NCBI GenBank assembly: GCA_945888525.1
Contig: CAMDAF010000001.1
Location: 1-64,000 of the forward strand
Reading direction: 5' to 3'
Length of the DNA stretch: 64,000 bases
Source: Chitinophaga pinensis
GTDB lineage: Bacteria > Bacteroidota > Bacteroidia > NS11-12g > UBA955
Part shown: positions 1-7,952 of the stretch, piece by piece
Position numbering within the stretch: position 1 is the first letter of the stretch
Layout: the number at the start of each line of letters is the position of its first letter
The notes under the pieces: model-generated
Told to the model about the DNA's origin: nothing
Databases searched by the model: none
The model's input: the letters and a program-made list of their open reading frames with translations, nothing else
Program-made: the position numbers and the translations under genes

Positions 1-12
1 GTGTCTTGCATT

Positions 13-147
13 TTAATTTGTTTCTGAATAACTATCGTTTTGAGGATCCTTTGGTGGGGTTCTTAATACTTTGATGAAGTAATATAAGGTCATAAAGGTA
101 ATCACAGCAAAGGATGCCACCATGGTTATAAGTGCGCTGGTATTCAT
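13..147 (-). CDS. MetS-like small subunit of NSS transporter (44 aa)
   Basis: This 44-codon gene starts with ATG at 147 and ends at TAA 13-15. Its start overlaps the TGA stop of the large NSS transporter gene (ATGA), so the two are very probably translationally coupled. The peptide begins MNTSALITMV and has one hydrophobic segment (about residues 5-28), followed by a short polar tail containing Pro-Pro-Lys-Asp-Pro. Small single-span proteins directly behind NSS transporters belong to the MetS/MaAIMP small-subunit family, described for the MetPS methionine/alanine importer of Corynebacterium. The assignment rests on position, size and the Met-x-Thr-Ser-Ala-Ile/Leu type start, not on an alignment. 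It would be an inner-membrane accessory needed for transport. Confidence 0.65.
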   Translation of the reverse strand: MNTSALITMVASFAVITFMTLYYFIKVLRTPPKDPQNDSYSETN

Positions 148-1925
148 ATGTTTTTAAGGGTATTTCTGCGTTTAGAAGCTAGGTGAACCATATAGGCGAT
201 TAGACCAAAGACGATTAAGAGGAAAGGTCTCGAAATATTCTTAAACCACATCATTCTTTCTTTCTCTCTTTTGAATGCATTCAAACTAAAGGAGGCAGCT
301 GTATAGTTTTTGTAGAGTTTGTCTTTTTCTCTAACTGCAAATATACCTGTTTTTTCAGCCTTACTAAGGTTGTTTTCATTCATGATGTTTTGTCCAAAAT
401 ATATTTGCGAATCACTAAGGTTTTTTAAATCACTGTTTCTTATCTCGAAAATTTGATCTTTTAATGTTTGGGGATTGCTTGCTTCGGATATTTCTGTTTT
501 AGTGGCTGTGTGGTTTATCGTCTTCCAAATGTCTGGCAAACTTGCAAAGAATACAAAGGCCAAAATCAGGGGCGTTACGTATTTAATTACAAATTTATAG
601 AAGTTAGGTACCTTAATGTCGGCGCCTTCAATGATTTCTCTCCAACCTTTATCTATACCAAATACCCAGGCAAATAGAATGATTTCTATTAGAGCAAATA
701 CCACCAAAGAAACAGTGCCTGCCCAATAATCGTATTCATCAAAAACACCTTGATTGAAAAACAAAACCGTTGGAAGTCCTAATATTAAAACCACCAAACC
801 GAATGACCATGCGCCCTTTTGTCGCGACCACCCAAATTCATCTTCTAAAAATCCCATCCATGGTGTGCCCATGGCCAAAGAAGATGTTATACCTGCAAAG
901 AAGAGTAAGCCAAACCACATCACTCCAGCAATCAAAGCCATAGTATCTCCCCACTGTTGAAATAAATAGGGAAGTGTTTTAAACCCTAAGCCTAAGCCAC
1001 CTGTTTTTGTCATTTCCACTACTTGGTCGATACCCAAATACCCAACTGCAATTGGTATTAAAATCGAACTACCCAATACAACTTCTACAAACTCGTTCAT
1101 CCAGCCAGCAGATTGAGAATTAAGAGCGATATCGTCTTTTGACTTAACGTATGAGGCATAACAATGTATTGAACCCATACCCAAAGACAAGGTAAAAAAT
1201 ATTTGTCCGGCAGCCGCCAACCACACTTTCGCGTTCCAAATAGAACTGAAATCTGGCGTCCAAAGATAGTTCATTCCCAAGGTGCCATCGTTGATGGCAT
1301 CGTGATGTCCTGCTTTTAAGGTGATCCCTTTATACGCCAAAAATATTCCGAATACAATCAACAAAGGCATACCGATTTTTGCTGTTTTTTCAACACCAGC
1401 GCTAAGACCTTTGCTTAAAATCCAAGTGTTCAATAACAATGTAATTATCCAAAAAACAATTGCTTCAATGCCCGCACCAGATTTTAAATTGGATACATCA
1501 ATATAGGTGTTAAAGAAATTAGCAACTGAACCTTGGTCCATGCCCTTAAATGTACCTGTAACTGAATGGAACATGTACGATAAGGTCCAACTTTCCAAAT
1601 AGCAATAATATGCAGCCACGGCTACATTGGTAAATATGCCAAACACCCCTATGTATTTCCAAAGGCGTTTTTTGTCCATGCTATCCAATATGAAGGGTGT
1701 AGAATGGTTATTCGATTTGCCGCCAAAGCGACCCATTGCCCACTCGACATACAGCAAAGGCACGCCCATTAAAATAAAACATGTGATGTATGGAATAATA
1801 AAGGCTCCACCACCATTTTGTATCGCTTGTACTGGAAACCTTAAGAAGTTTCCCAATCCAACCGCATTTCCGGCCATTGCCAGTATCAGACCTACACGAG
1901 ATCCCCAAGATTCTTTATTTGCCAT
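144..1925 (-). CDS. Sodium:neurotransmitter symporter (NSS/SNF) family amino-acid transporter
   Basis: A polytopic inner-membrane protein of 593 residues. Residues 19-31 carry the NSS signature GNAVGLGNFLRFP of the unwound first helix, where sodium and substrate bind. Family members use the sodium gradient to import amino acids or related amines; methionine or alanine is a reasonable guess because a MetS-like gene overlaps its 3' end. Bacterial NSS proteins are usually 440-520 residues. Here a hydrophilic, charged stretch of roughly 90 residues (about 465-557) separates the penultimate and last membrane segments, and the protein ends in a lysine/arginine-rich tail. The ATG at 1925 fits the start of the family. 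The family call is firm; the substrate is inferred. Confidence 0.93.
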   Translation of the reverse strand: MANKESWGSRVGLILAMAGNAVGLGNFLRFPVQAIQNGGGAFIIPYITCFILMGVPLLYVEWAMGRFGGKSNNHSTPFILDSMDKKRLWKYIGVFGIFTNVAVAAYYCYLESWTLSYMFHSVTGTFKGMDQGSVANFFNTYIDVSNLKSGAGIEAIVFWIITLLLNTWILSKGLSAGVEKTAKIGMPLLIVFGIFLAYKGITLKAGHHDAINDGTLGMNYLWTPDFSSIWNAKVWLAAAGQIFFTLSLGMGSIHCYASYVKSKDDIALNSQSAGWMNEFVEVVLGSSILIPIAVGYLGIDQVVEMTKTGGLGLGFKTLPYLFQQWGDTMALIAGVMWFGLLFFAGITSSLAMGTPWMGFLEDEFGWSRQKGAWSFGLVVLILGLPTVLFFNQGVFDEYDYWAGTVSLVVFALIEIILFAWVFGIDKGWREIIEGADIKVPNFYKFVIKYVTPLILAFVFFASLPDIWKTINHTATKTEISEASNPQTLKDQIFEIRNSDLKNLSDSQIYFGQNIMNENNLSKAEKTGIFAVREKDKLYKNYTAASFSLNAFKREKERMMWFKNISRPFLLIVFGLIAYMVHLASKRRNTLKNI

Positions 1926-2017
1926 AAGGGTGCAAAATGCTATTTTTCAACATGAAAACAAAGTCCAAGCCAAAATAATATGACATAAATCTTTTTGTTA
2001 TTTAATAAGGAAAATAC

Positions 2018-2905
2018 TTAGCTGAATTTAGGTGCAACAACTAGGTCTTTTCCGCCTGCGCTGTAATCGTAAAATCCACGACCAGATTTAACCCCTAAAT
2101 CGCCAGCTGTAACCATATTAATTAACAATGGAGAGGCAGCGTATTTTGGATTGCCTAGGCCATCGTTTAATACATTCATAATGGCCAAACATACATCAAG
2201 TCCAATAAAGTCTGCTAATTGTAGAGGTCCCATTGGATGGGCCATGCCTAATTTCATAACGGTATCAATTTCTTCAACACCTGCAACACCTTCATTTAAA
2301 GTGATGATTGCTTCATTGATCATTGGCATTAAAATTCTGTTCGCAACAAAACCAGGATAGTCGTTCACCAAAGTTGGAACTTTTCCAATGGTCTTGCTCA
2401 AATTCATAATGGTTTCAGTAACTTCTTTTGAAGTTTTATAACCATTGATAATTTCAACCAATTTCATCACCGGTACTGGATTCATAAAGTGCATACCAAT
2501 AACCTTATCTGGTCTACTGGTAACAGCTGCTATTTTTGTAATACTAATTGATGAAGTATTTGAAGACAATATGCAATGCGCTGGCGCTGCTGCATCAATG
2601 TCTTTGAAGATTTGTAATTTAATGCCAACATTCTCAGTTGCTGCTTCAATAACCAAATCGGCATTTGATACACCTTTTGACAATTCTGTGCTGCTGTTTA
2701 TATTTCCAATTGCTTGATTTTTTTGTTCCTCTGTGATTAATTGCTTGCTCACTTGACGGTCTAAATTAGAAGCGATTTTTAGCAATGCTTTTTGCAATGC
2801 TGCTTCATTGATATCGATTAATTGTACATTGAATCCCGCTAGGGCAAATACGTGGGCAATACCGTTTCCCATAGTGCCACAACCAATTACAGAAATATTT
2901 TTCAT
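2018..2905 (-). CDS. 3-hydroxybutyryl-CoA / 3-hydroxyacyl-CoA dehydrogenase
   Basis: An NAD(P)-dependent dehydrogenase that interconverts 3-hydroxyacyl-CoA and 3-oxoacyl-CoA, in fatty-acid or hydroxybutyrate metabolism. I chose the ATG at 2905 (295 residues, starting MKNISVIGCGTMGNG) over an in-frame TTG 30 bases upstream, because the Rossmann motif GxGxxG (residues 8-13) then falls at the usual distance from the N terminus. The catalytic elements are visible: the SSNTSS loop, His in MHFMNPVP, the following Glu, and Asn in ANRILMP. The C-terminal helical dimerisation domain contains the family segment MGPLQLADFIGLDV. Length matches single-domain enzymes such as PaaH/HbdA. It is monocistronic as far as can be seen, with 61 bases separating it from the photolyase gene. 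Confidence 0.93.
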   Translation of the reverse strand: MKNISVIGCGTMGNGIAHVFALAGFNVQLIDINEAALQKALLKIASNLDRQVSKQLITEEQKNQAIGNINSSTELSKGVSNADLVIEAATENVGIKLQIFKDIDAAAPAHCILSSNTSSISITKIAAVTSRPDKVIGMHFMNPVPVMKLVEIINGYKTSKEVTETIMNLSKTIGKVPTLVNDYPGFVANRILMPMINEAIITLNEGVAGVEEIDTVMKLGMAHPMGPLQLADFIGLDVCLAIMNVLNDGLGNPKYAASPLLINMVTAGDLGVKSGRGFYDYSAGGKDLVVAPKFS

Positions 2906-2996
2906 GCTTATTTGACTTGAATTATTAATTGACAATATTACTATTTTAAATTAGGAAATTGAAATCAAACTTCAACTTAAATGGGTTTAAATTTCT

Positions 2997-4304
2997 TTAT
3001 TTTGACTCATTTAAAGTCTTTTTATAAACCTCTAAACAACGCTTCCTAGCAATGTCGTGGTCTACAATTGGCCTTGGATATTCAAGTGAATTGAGTTCTG
3101 GTATCCATTTTTTGATATAGGCCAATTTCGGGTCAAATCTTTCCGTTTGCAACTTCGGACTGAATATTCTAAAATAGGGTGCTGCATCTACCCCTGAGCC
3201 AGCGGCCCATTGCCATCCGCCATTGTTGCTTGCCAATTCGAAGTCTAATAATTTCTCTGCAAAATAGGCTTCCCCCCAACGCCAATCGATAAGCAAGTGC
3301 TTGCATAAAAAACTAGCCACCACCATGCGCACCCTATTGTGCATAAAACCAGTTGCATTTAATTCGCGCATGCCTGCGTCTACTATGGGATAACCAGTTT
3401 TGCCAGTGCACCAAGCCTCGAATTCTTCTGAGTCGTTGCGCCATTCAATGCGGTCGTATACAGGCTTAAATGCGCCCGTCATGGCATGCGGGAATTGGGC
3501 CATGATTTGTATGTAGAAATCTCTCCATATTAGTTCGTTTAACCAAGTTTCACTCAATGCCAAAGCTTTTTTTGCCTTGTCTCTTATCGAGATGGTACCA
3601 AATCGAAAGTGTAAACTCAATTTACTGGTTGCATCCAATGCCGGAAAGTTTCTAGTGTCGGCATAGTTTTTTATTAGGCTTGAATTAACCGTATGGCTTG
3701 GGAAAGAAATATTGCTGCTTTCAAATCCCAGTGAAGCCAAACTAGGCATTTCGAATTTTACATTTTGTATGAAATTGTTGTAATGCTCAGCGCAAGGGTG
3801 GGCTTTGAATGTATCCTCTTTGATTAGGCTTTTCCACTTGCGTGAATATGGGGTAAATACCGTGTAAGGTTTTCCATCCTCTTTTAATACTTCTGTAGAA
3901 TCAAAAATACAATGGTCTTTAAAAGACTTAAATTCTATGCCTTTACTCAAAAGTATGGACTCAATTTCTTTGTCACGCAACTTGGCATATGGCTCGTAAT
4001 CTGTATTCGTAAATACAGTCTCAATAAGATATTCGGAAATCAGATTTGCCCAAATGTCTTTTGGTTTTCCATGTAAGACCAGTAAATCTGAATTGTGTGC
4101 AATTAATTCAGACTTCAATTTCAATAAACTCTCGTAAATGAATTCAACCCGTCGGTCTTTCTTGTCGTTAAGTTTTTCGAGAATTTCGCTGTCAAAAATA
4201 AAAATTGGCAACACGGTGTTCTTGCTTTTAAGGGCATTCGATAAGGCTGCATTGTCCTCTAAACGCAAATCGCGGCGCAACCAAATAATGTTAATCTTTT
4301 CCAT
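2997..4304 (-). CDS. phrB: Deoxyribodipyrimidine photolyase (class I cryptochrome/photolyase family)
   Basis: A light-dependent flavoenzyme that splits UV-induced cyclobutane pyrimidine dimers. The N terminus (IIWLRRDLRLEDN) begins the Rossmann antenna domain. The C-terminal FAD-binding domain shows WRDFYIQIM, the NNGGWQWAAGSGVDAAPYFR block typical of class I CPD photolyases, and FSPKLQTERFDP. At 435 residues it is slightly shorter than E. coli PhrB (about 470). The start ATG lies inside the 3' end of the epimerase gene (14-base overlap), so the two form an operon. The operon reads away from a B12-type MerR regulator, which suggests light-induced expression. A related cryptochrome function cannot be excluded, but the motifs favour CPD repair. 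Confidence 0.95.
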   Translation of the reverse strand: MEKINIIWLRRDLRLEDNAALSNALKSKNTVLPIFIFDSEILEKLNDKKDRRVEFIYESLLKLKSELIAHNSDLLVLHGKPKDIWANLISEYLIETVFTNTDYEPYAKLRDKEIESILLSKGIEFKSFKDHCIFDSTEVLKEDGKPYTVFTPYSRKWKSLIKEDTFKAHPCAEHYNNFIQNVKFEMPSLASLGFESSNISFPSHTVNSSLIKNYADTRNFPALDATSKLSLHFRFGTISIRDKAKKALALSETWLNELIWRDFYIQIMAQFPHAMTGAFKPVYDRIEWRNDSEEFEAWCTGKTGYPIVDAGMRELNATGFMHNRVRMVVASFLCKHLLIDWRWGEAYFAEKLLDFELASNNGGWQWAAGSGVDAAPYFRIFSPKLQTERFDPKLAYIKKWIPELNSLEYPRPIVDHDIARKRCLEVYKKTLNESK

Positions 4305-5205
4305 TCGTTAGTAAGTTTTTTAGAGCGTCTCCACTGGTCTTGAATGTAAATTTAAATCCAAGTTTTTGAATTTTATCGGAAGATATATTTTGATCACACA
4401 ACAAAAGTTCATGCCTTTCTTTTCCGAAAATAAGCCTTAAAATAAAACTTGGAATATTGGGCAATAGGATAGGCCTGTGTATCAATTTTGCCGCCTGTTG
4501 GCTAATTTTTTCGATGCTTTCGGCTTTGGGTGCCACGCCATTGAAGGTGCCCGATAGTTTGTTTTCGAAAAGATAAATAAACAAATCACACAAGTCGTCT
4601 ATGTGCACCCAACTGCACATTTGTTTGCCAGAGCCAGGCACAGCGCCGGCGTAAAATCTCATTGGCGCTGTGAGTTTCTTTAGAAAACCACCCTGCGCAG
4701 AAAGTACTATGCCAATGCGCACAATTGCCAAATTTTGTGCCTGTGGTTTAAAGGCATGTGCTGCTTGCTCCCATTTTTCAACAAGCTCTGAAATATACCC
4801 CTGGCCTAATGTGGAATCTTCATTTAATTCATTTAAACAAACATTTGGGTAATAGCCACTTGCCGATGCTGAAATGAATGAAGGGACTAAGACATTTTGT
4901 AGTTTGAAGTTTTTTAGCAAAAATTCAATCGGTTTAACACGGCTTTCTTTTAGTATTAGCTTGCGTTCATTGGTAAAATTTTCGTCAAAAATCCCTGCTC
5001 CGCAAAAGTTGTAACAAGCTGAAAATCTATTCAAGTCTATGTCTGGAAAAATTCCGTTTTGAGGGTCCCAAAACAGTGTCTCCTCATTAATGCATTTATT
5101 TTTTTGTGTGGAGAGAAGAACAATTCTGTAATTTTTTTGTTTAATCTTTTCAATTAGTTTTGAACCAATTAAACCACTAGCACCTGCGAGTAATATTTCA
5201 GACAT
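4291..5205 (-). CDS. TIGR01777-family NAD(P)-dependent epimerase (YfcH/SulA-like SDR)
   Basis: An extended short-chain dehydrogenase-like protein of 304 residues. It opens with ILLAGASGLIGSKL, the nucleotide-binding GxxGxxG turn, and contains SASASGYYPN and the cofactor/substrate-loop segment GIVLSAQGGFLKKL, followed by WVHIDDLCDLF, all characteristic of TIGR01777 (E. coli YfcH, plant SULA). The exact substrate of this family is not settled. In many bacteria the gene accompanies photolyase genes; here it is the first gene of that operon and overlaps the photolyase start by 14 bases. A -7-like box TAGGTTTG lies 11 bases upstream of the ATG, so the transcript would have a leader of about six bases. 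Confidence 0.9.
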   Translation of the reverse strand: MSEILLAGASGLIGSKLIEKIKQKNYRIVLLSTQKNKCINEETLFWDPQNGIFPDIDLNRFSACYNFCGAGIFDENFTNERKLILKESRVKPIEFLLKNFKLQNVLVPSFISASASGYYPNVCLNELNEDSTLGQGYISELVEKWEQAAHAFKPQAQNLAIVRIGIVLSAQGGFLKKLTAPMRFYAGAVPGSGKQMCSWVHIDDLCDLFIYLFENKLSGTFNGVAPKAESIEKISQQAAKLIHRPILLPNIPSFILRLIFGKERHELLLCDQNISSDKIQKLGFKFTFKTSGDALKNLLTNGKD

Positions 5206-5215
5206 AATTTTAGAA

Positions 5216-5242
5216 CAAACCTACAACTTATAAGTTTTGCAA
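5216..5242 (-). promoter_or_regulatory. Promoter of epimerase-photolyase operon with embedded palindrome
   Basis: The 39-base gap between two divergent genes holds, reading on the minus strand, TTG (5242-5240), a 16-base spacer and TAGGTTTG (5223-5216), an exact TAnnTTTG -7 element. A perfect 12-bp palindrome, AACTTATAAGTT (5225-5236), sits in the middle of the spacer. MerR-family regulators typically bind palindromes lying between the two promoter elements, and the neighbouring gene encodes one, so this is the expected operator. The promoter motif is seen directly; the operator role is inferred. Confidence 0.6.
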
Positions 5243-5244
5243 AA

Positions 5245-6225
5245 ATGAAAAAGGGAAAAAAAGACTTTAGAAATAAATTGTTTATCAAAGATCTTGAAAA
5301 CATAAGCGGAATCAAAGCCCATACGATTCGTATTTGGGAGCAGCGCTATAAAATATTCGAACCACATAGAACCGATACAGGAATTCGTTATTACGACGAA
5401 GACCAATTGCGTTTGATTCTGAATATTTCAATATTGAACAACAATGGGTACAAAATTTCCAAAATAGCGGAAATGGGCCTTGATGAAATTCTCGAGAAAT
5501 GTCAACAATTGTCTGAAAACAAGTCAAAGTATGATGGGCAAATTCAAGCACTCATAAGCACCATGATGATGTTTGATGAAAAGGAGTTTAACAAAATTTT
5601 GTCCATTAATATTTTGAAATTGGGCCTAGAGGATACTATGACCCAGATTGTTTTTCCTTTTATAGCACAAATTGGTTTGTTATGGCTTTCTGGTTCCATT
5701 CACCCAGCGCACGAGCATTTTATCTCAAATCTTATTAGACAACGTTTGTTTGTTGCCATAGATAATTTGTCGATACGCCCAAGCAGTGATTCAAAGAAGT
5801 TTTTAGTCTTTGTGCCTTCGGGTGAGTCTCATGATTTGAGTATTTTGTTTGCTAATTATGTGCTGCGTTCTCGCGGACATGAGGTCATTTATCTCGGTTC
5901 TCAAACACCATTCGAAGACCTTTACAAAATTTTCGACCTGCGTAAACCCGATTTCATTTTCAGTATTATTACGTCTTTGAACAGCAATGTGAGTGTTCAA
6001 ACTTTTATCAATAACCTCGGCAAATATTGGAAAGAGACACAAATATTGCTTTCTGGTTCTCAGGTATCGAACAAAAAGGATTTGAAATTAGCCGAAAACA
6101 TTCGAATATTTAGTAACCCTGGCGATTTGCTTGAATTTTTGGTGGAAATTAAAGAAAATCTTAAATACAAAAATTCAATCAAAAGTTTTTCTCAACAAAA
6201 CAATACAAACAATACGGGCTTCTAA
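5245..6225 (+). CDS. MerR-family regulator with cobalamin-binding domain (CarH/LitR-like photoreceptor)
   Basis: A 326-residue transcription factor. Residues about 12-80 form a MerR winged helix-turn-helix (FIKDLENISGIKAHTIRIWE, then RYYDEDQL). Residues about 100-175 resemble the helical B12-cap domain, with the CarH-type W-x9-E-H signature: Trp147, Glu157, His158. Residues about 185-300 form a Rossmann-like B12-binding domain with GESH (His196 at the lower-ligand position) and GHEVIYLGS. In CarH/LitR, adenosylcobalamin keeps the repressor tetrameric in the dark, and light breaks it up. Those residues are all kept here, so a light-responsive repressor of the divergent epimerase-photolyase operon is the natural reading. 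Its TAA overlaps the next ATG by one base (TAATG). No carotenoid genes are adjacent, unlike many LitR loci. Confidence 0.9.
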   Translation: MKKGKKDFRNKLFIKDLENISGIKAHTIRIWEQRYKIFEPHRTDTGIRYYDEDQLRLILNISILNNNGYKISKIAEMGLDEILEKCQQLSENKSKYDGQIQALISTMMMFDEKEFNKILSINILKLGLEDTMTQIVFPFIAQIGLLWLSGSIHPAHEHFISNLIRQRLFVAIDNLSIRPSSDSKKFLVFVPSGESHDLSILFANYVLRSRGHEVIYLGSQTPFEDLYKIFDLRKPDFIFSIITSLNSNVSVQTFINNLGKYWKETQILLSGSQVSNKKDLKLAENIRIFSNPGDLLEFLVEIKENLKYKNSIKSFSQQNNTNNTGF

Positions 6226-7823
6226 TGCTGCACGTTGAAGGGTTACATATTTCGTCTAAGGATAATGTTTTGGTAAAAAACGTTTCTTTCTCAATTAAAA
6301 GAGGTGAAATCTTTTCTTTGGTTGGTGAATCGGGTTCAGGTAAGTCTCTAACTTGCTTATCGATTTTGTCAATTTTAGCTGAACAGCTATTGGTCAAAGG
6401 TTCGATAACATTTACCAATAGTTCTGGGATTTCTGAGCGAATTGAAAACATGGACAGCAAAACAAGGAAGGAGTATGCCTTAAAAAAAATTGCTTATGTT
6501 TTTCAAGAGCCACTGACGGCGCTGAATCCAGTACAAACTTGCGGCCAGCAATTAAAAGAAAACATTGAGCTTTGTGGTTTAAAAGGCAAGAAGGAAATAA
6601 ATTTGAGGGCTTGCGAACTGCTCGCAGCTGTCGAACTTGTCGATTATCAGAGGGTCTTAAATGCTTTTCCTTTTCAGCTTTCCGGTGGGCAAAGACAAAG
6701 AGTAATGATTGCTATGGCAATGGCTGGAGATCCTGATTTGATTATAGCCGATGAGCCAACCACCGCTCTTGACGTGGTTTTGCAAGATGAGATTTTGGGT
6801 CTATTGAAAAAATTGTGTGTCGAAAACAATCGCAGCATGCTTTTGGTGTCTCACGATATTGATGCCGTTGCCCGGTTTTCAGACCGTATTGCGGTGATGT
6901 ATAAGGGTGAAATTGTAGAATTGGGACAAACCAGAGACATTATTCAGGCGCCTCAGCATCTTTACACCAAAGCCTTGTTGGCTTGTAAACCTAAGCCGCA
7001 AAACAAAGGCTATTACCTCCAAACATTAAATGACAGTATCGCTGGAGCAGATTTTATTCCTTCAGCTATTCCGATTGAAACATCTTCTGATGAAGTCTTA
7101 GGGAAATTGGCTCATTTGGTAAAAGATTATAGGGATGGAACAAAAGTCTACCGCGCTTTAAACGACCTAAGTTTTGAAATTAAAAAAGGGGCAAGTGTAG
7201 GTTTAATTGGAGAGTCGGGTTCGGGCAAAAGTACCATTTCCAGATTGATGGTTAAATTGGAAAAACTGGACAAGGGTAGCATTGAATTTGATTTTAAAAA
7301 CAACAAGCCACTAACTTCCAATATACAAATGATTTTTCAAGACCCATTTGCAGCATTAAATCCTGCACTAAAAGTGGGTAATATGTTGGATGAGGTATTG
7401 CAAAAACACCAATCTGAACTTAATAAAGGTGAAAGAAAAGCAGCCTTAGAAACCTTACTTGCTAAGGTTGGATTATGTGCCGATGATGCCCAGAAGTATC
7501 CAAACGAATTTAGTGGTGGTCAAAGACAACGTCTATGCATTGCAAGGGCTCTGGCAGCAAAACCTGTATTGTTGATTTGCGATGAGTCGACGTCTGCTTT
7601 AGATTTGTCGGTTCAAGCACAAATATTAAACTTATTGAAAGATTTGCAGGTTACCGAAAATTTGAGTGTCTTAATGATTACCCACTCAATGGCAGTAGCA
7701 GCTTGGTTTTGCCAATATTTGGTGGTCTTAAAAAACGGCGAAATCATTGAACAAGGTGAAAGTAAAAATTTAATAGAACATCCTATTAATGAATACACCA
7801 AGGCCATGGTTTCGCATACATGA
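6225..7823 (+). CDS. Fused dual-NBD oligopeptide-type ABC transporter ATPase (DppD-DppF/GsiA-like)
   Basis: A 532-residue cytoplasmic ATPase with two complete nucleotide-binding domains. Each has Walker A GESGSGKS (the first near residue 40, the second near 335), signature SGGQRQR and Walker B (LIIADEP; LLICDES), followed by an H-loop (SHDID; THSMA). The arrangement matches fused peptide or nickel importers such as YejF/GsiA, in which one polypeptide replaces DppD and DppF. No permease or binding-protein gene lies nearby, so its membrane partners must be encoded elsewhere. The ATG overlaps the stop of the MerR regulator (TAATG), implying co-transcription with that regulator. The family is certain; the substrate is unknown. 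Confidence 0.93.
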   Translation: MLHVEGLHISSKDNVLVKNVSFSIKRGEIFSLVGESGSGKSLTCLSILSILAEQLLVKGSITFTNSSGISERIENMDSKTRKEYALKKIAYVFQEPLTALNPVQTCGQQLKENIELCGLKGKKEINLRACELLAAVELVDYQRVLNAFPFQLSGGQRQRVMIAMAMAGDPDLIIADEPTTALDVVLQDEILGLLKKLCVENNRSMLLVSHDIDAVARFSDRIAVMYKGEIVELGQTRDIIQAPQHLYTKALLACKPKPQNKGYYLQTLNDSIAGADFIPSAIPIETSSDEVLGKLAHLVKDYRDGTKVYRALNDLSFEIKKGASVGLIGESGSGKSTISRLMVKLEKLDKGSIEFDFKNNKPLTSNIQMIFQDPFAALNPALKVGNMLDEVLQKHQSELNKGERKAALETLLAKVGLCADDAQKYPNEFSGGQRQRLCIARALAAKPVLLICDESTSALDLSVQAQILNLLKDLQVTENLSVLMITHSMAVAAWFCQYLVVLKNGEIIEQGESKNLIEHPINEYTKAMVSHT

Positions 7824-7904
7824 GTTAGGCTGTTATCTCCAAACCTTCTGCTTTGTCAATATGTTTTGCTAACATGAAAAGTTTAAAGACTTTTATTTCA
7901 TCAT

Positions 7905-7920
7905 TTTAACTTAAGTTAAA
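7905..7920. promoter_or_regulatory. Perfect 16-bp palindrome upstream of rnr
   Basis: TTTAACTTAAGTTAAA reads identically on both strands. It lies 16 bases upstream of the -7-like TATCTTTG of the RNase R gene, covering the place where a -33 element would sit; no TTG is seen at the usual distance. It could be an operator. Its AACTT...AAGTT core resembles the palindrome in front of the photolyase operon, but AT-rich palindromes of this kind can also arise by chance. Confidence 0.4.
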
Positions 7921-7936
7921 GCTATTGAAATTAAGT

Positions 7937-7944
7937 TATCTTTG
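7937..7944 (+). promoter_or_regulatory. -7 promoter element of rnr
   Basis: TATCTTTG is an exact TAnnTTTG match nine bases before the ATG at 7953. Transcription would start about four bases before the coding sequence, giving a nearly leaderless mRNA. This also argues against the in-frame GTG at 7947 as the start. Confidence 0.55.
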
Positions 7945-7952
7945 CAGTGATA

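Noticed and set aside
1627-1983. A plus-strand open frame of 118 codons inside the NSS transporter gene
   Set aside because: It lies wholly antisense to conserved NSS motifs and shows no family features, so it is a shadow of the real gene.
2906-2935. Upstream TTG extension of the hydroxyacyl-CoA dehydrogenase
   Set aside because: The ten additional residues precede the normal family start MKNISVIG, and an ATG is available there.
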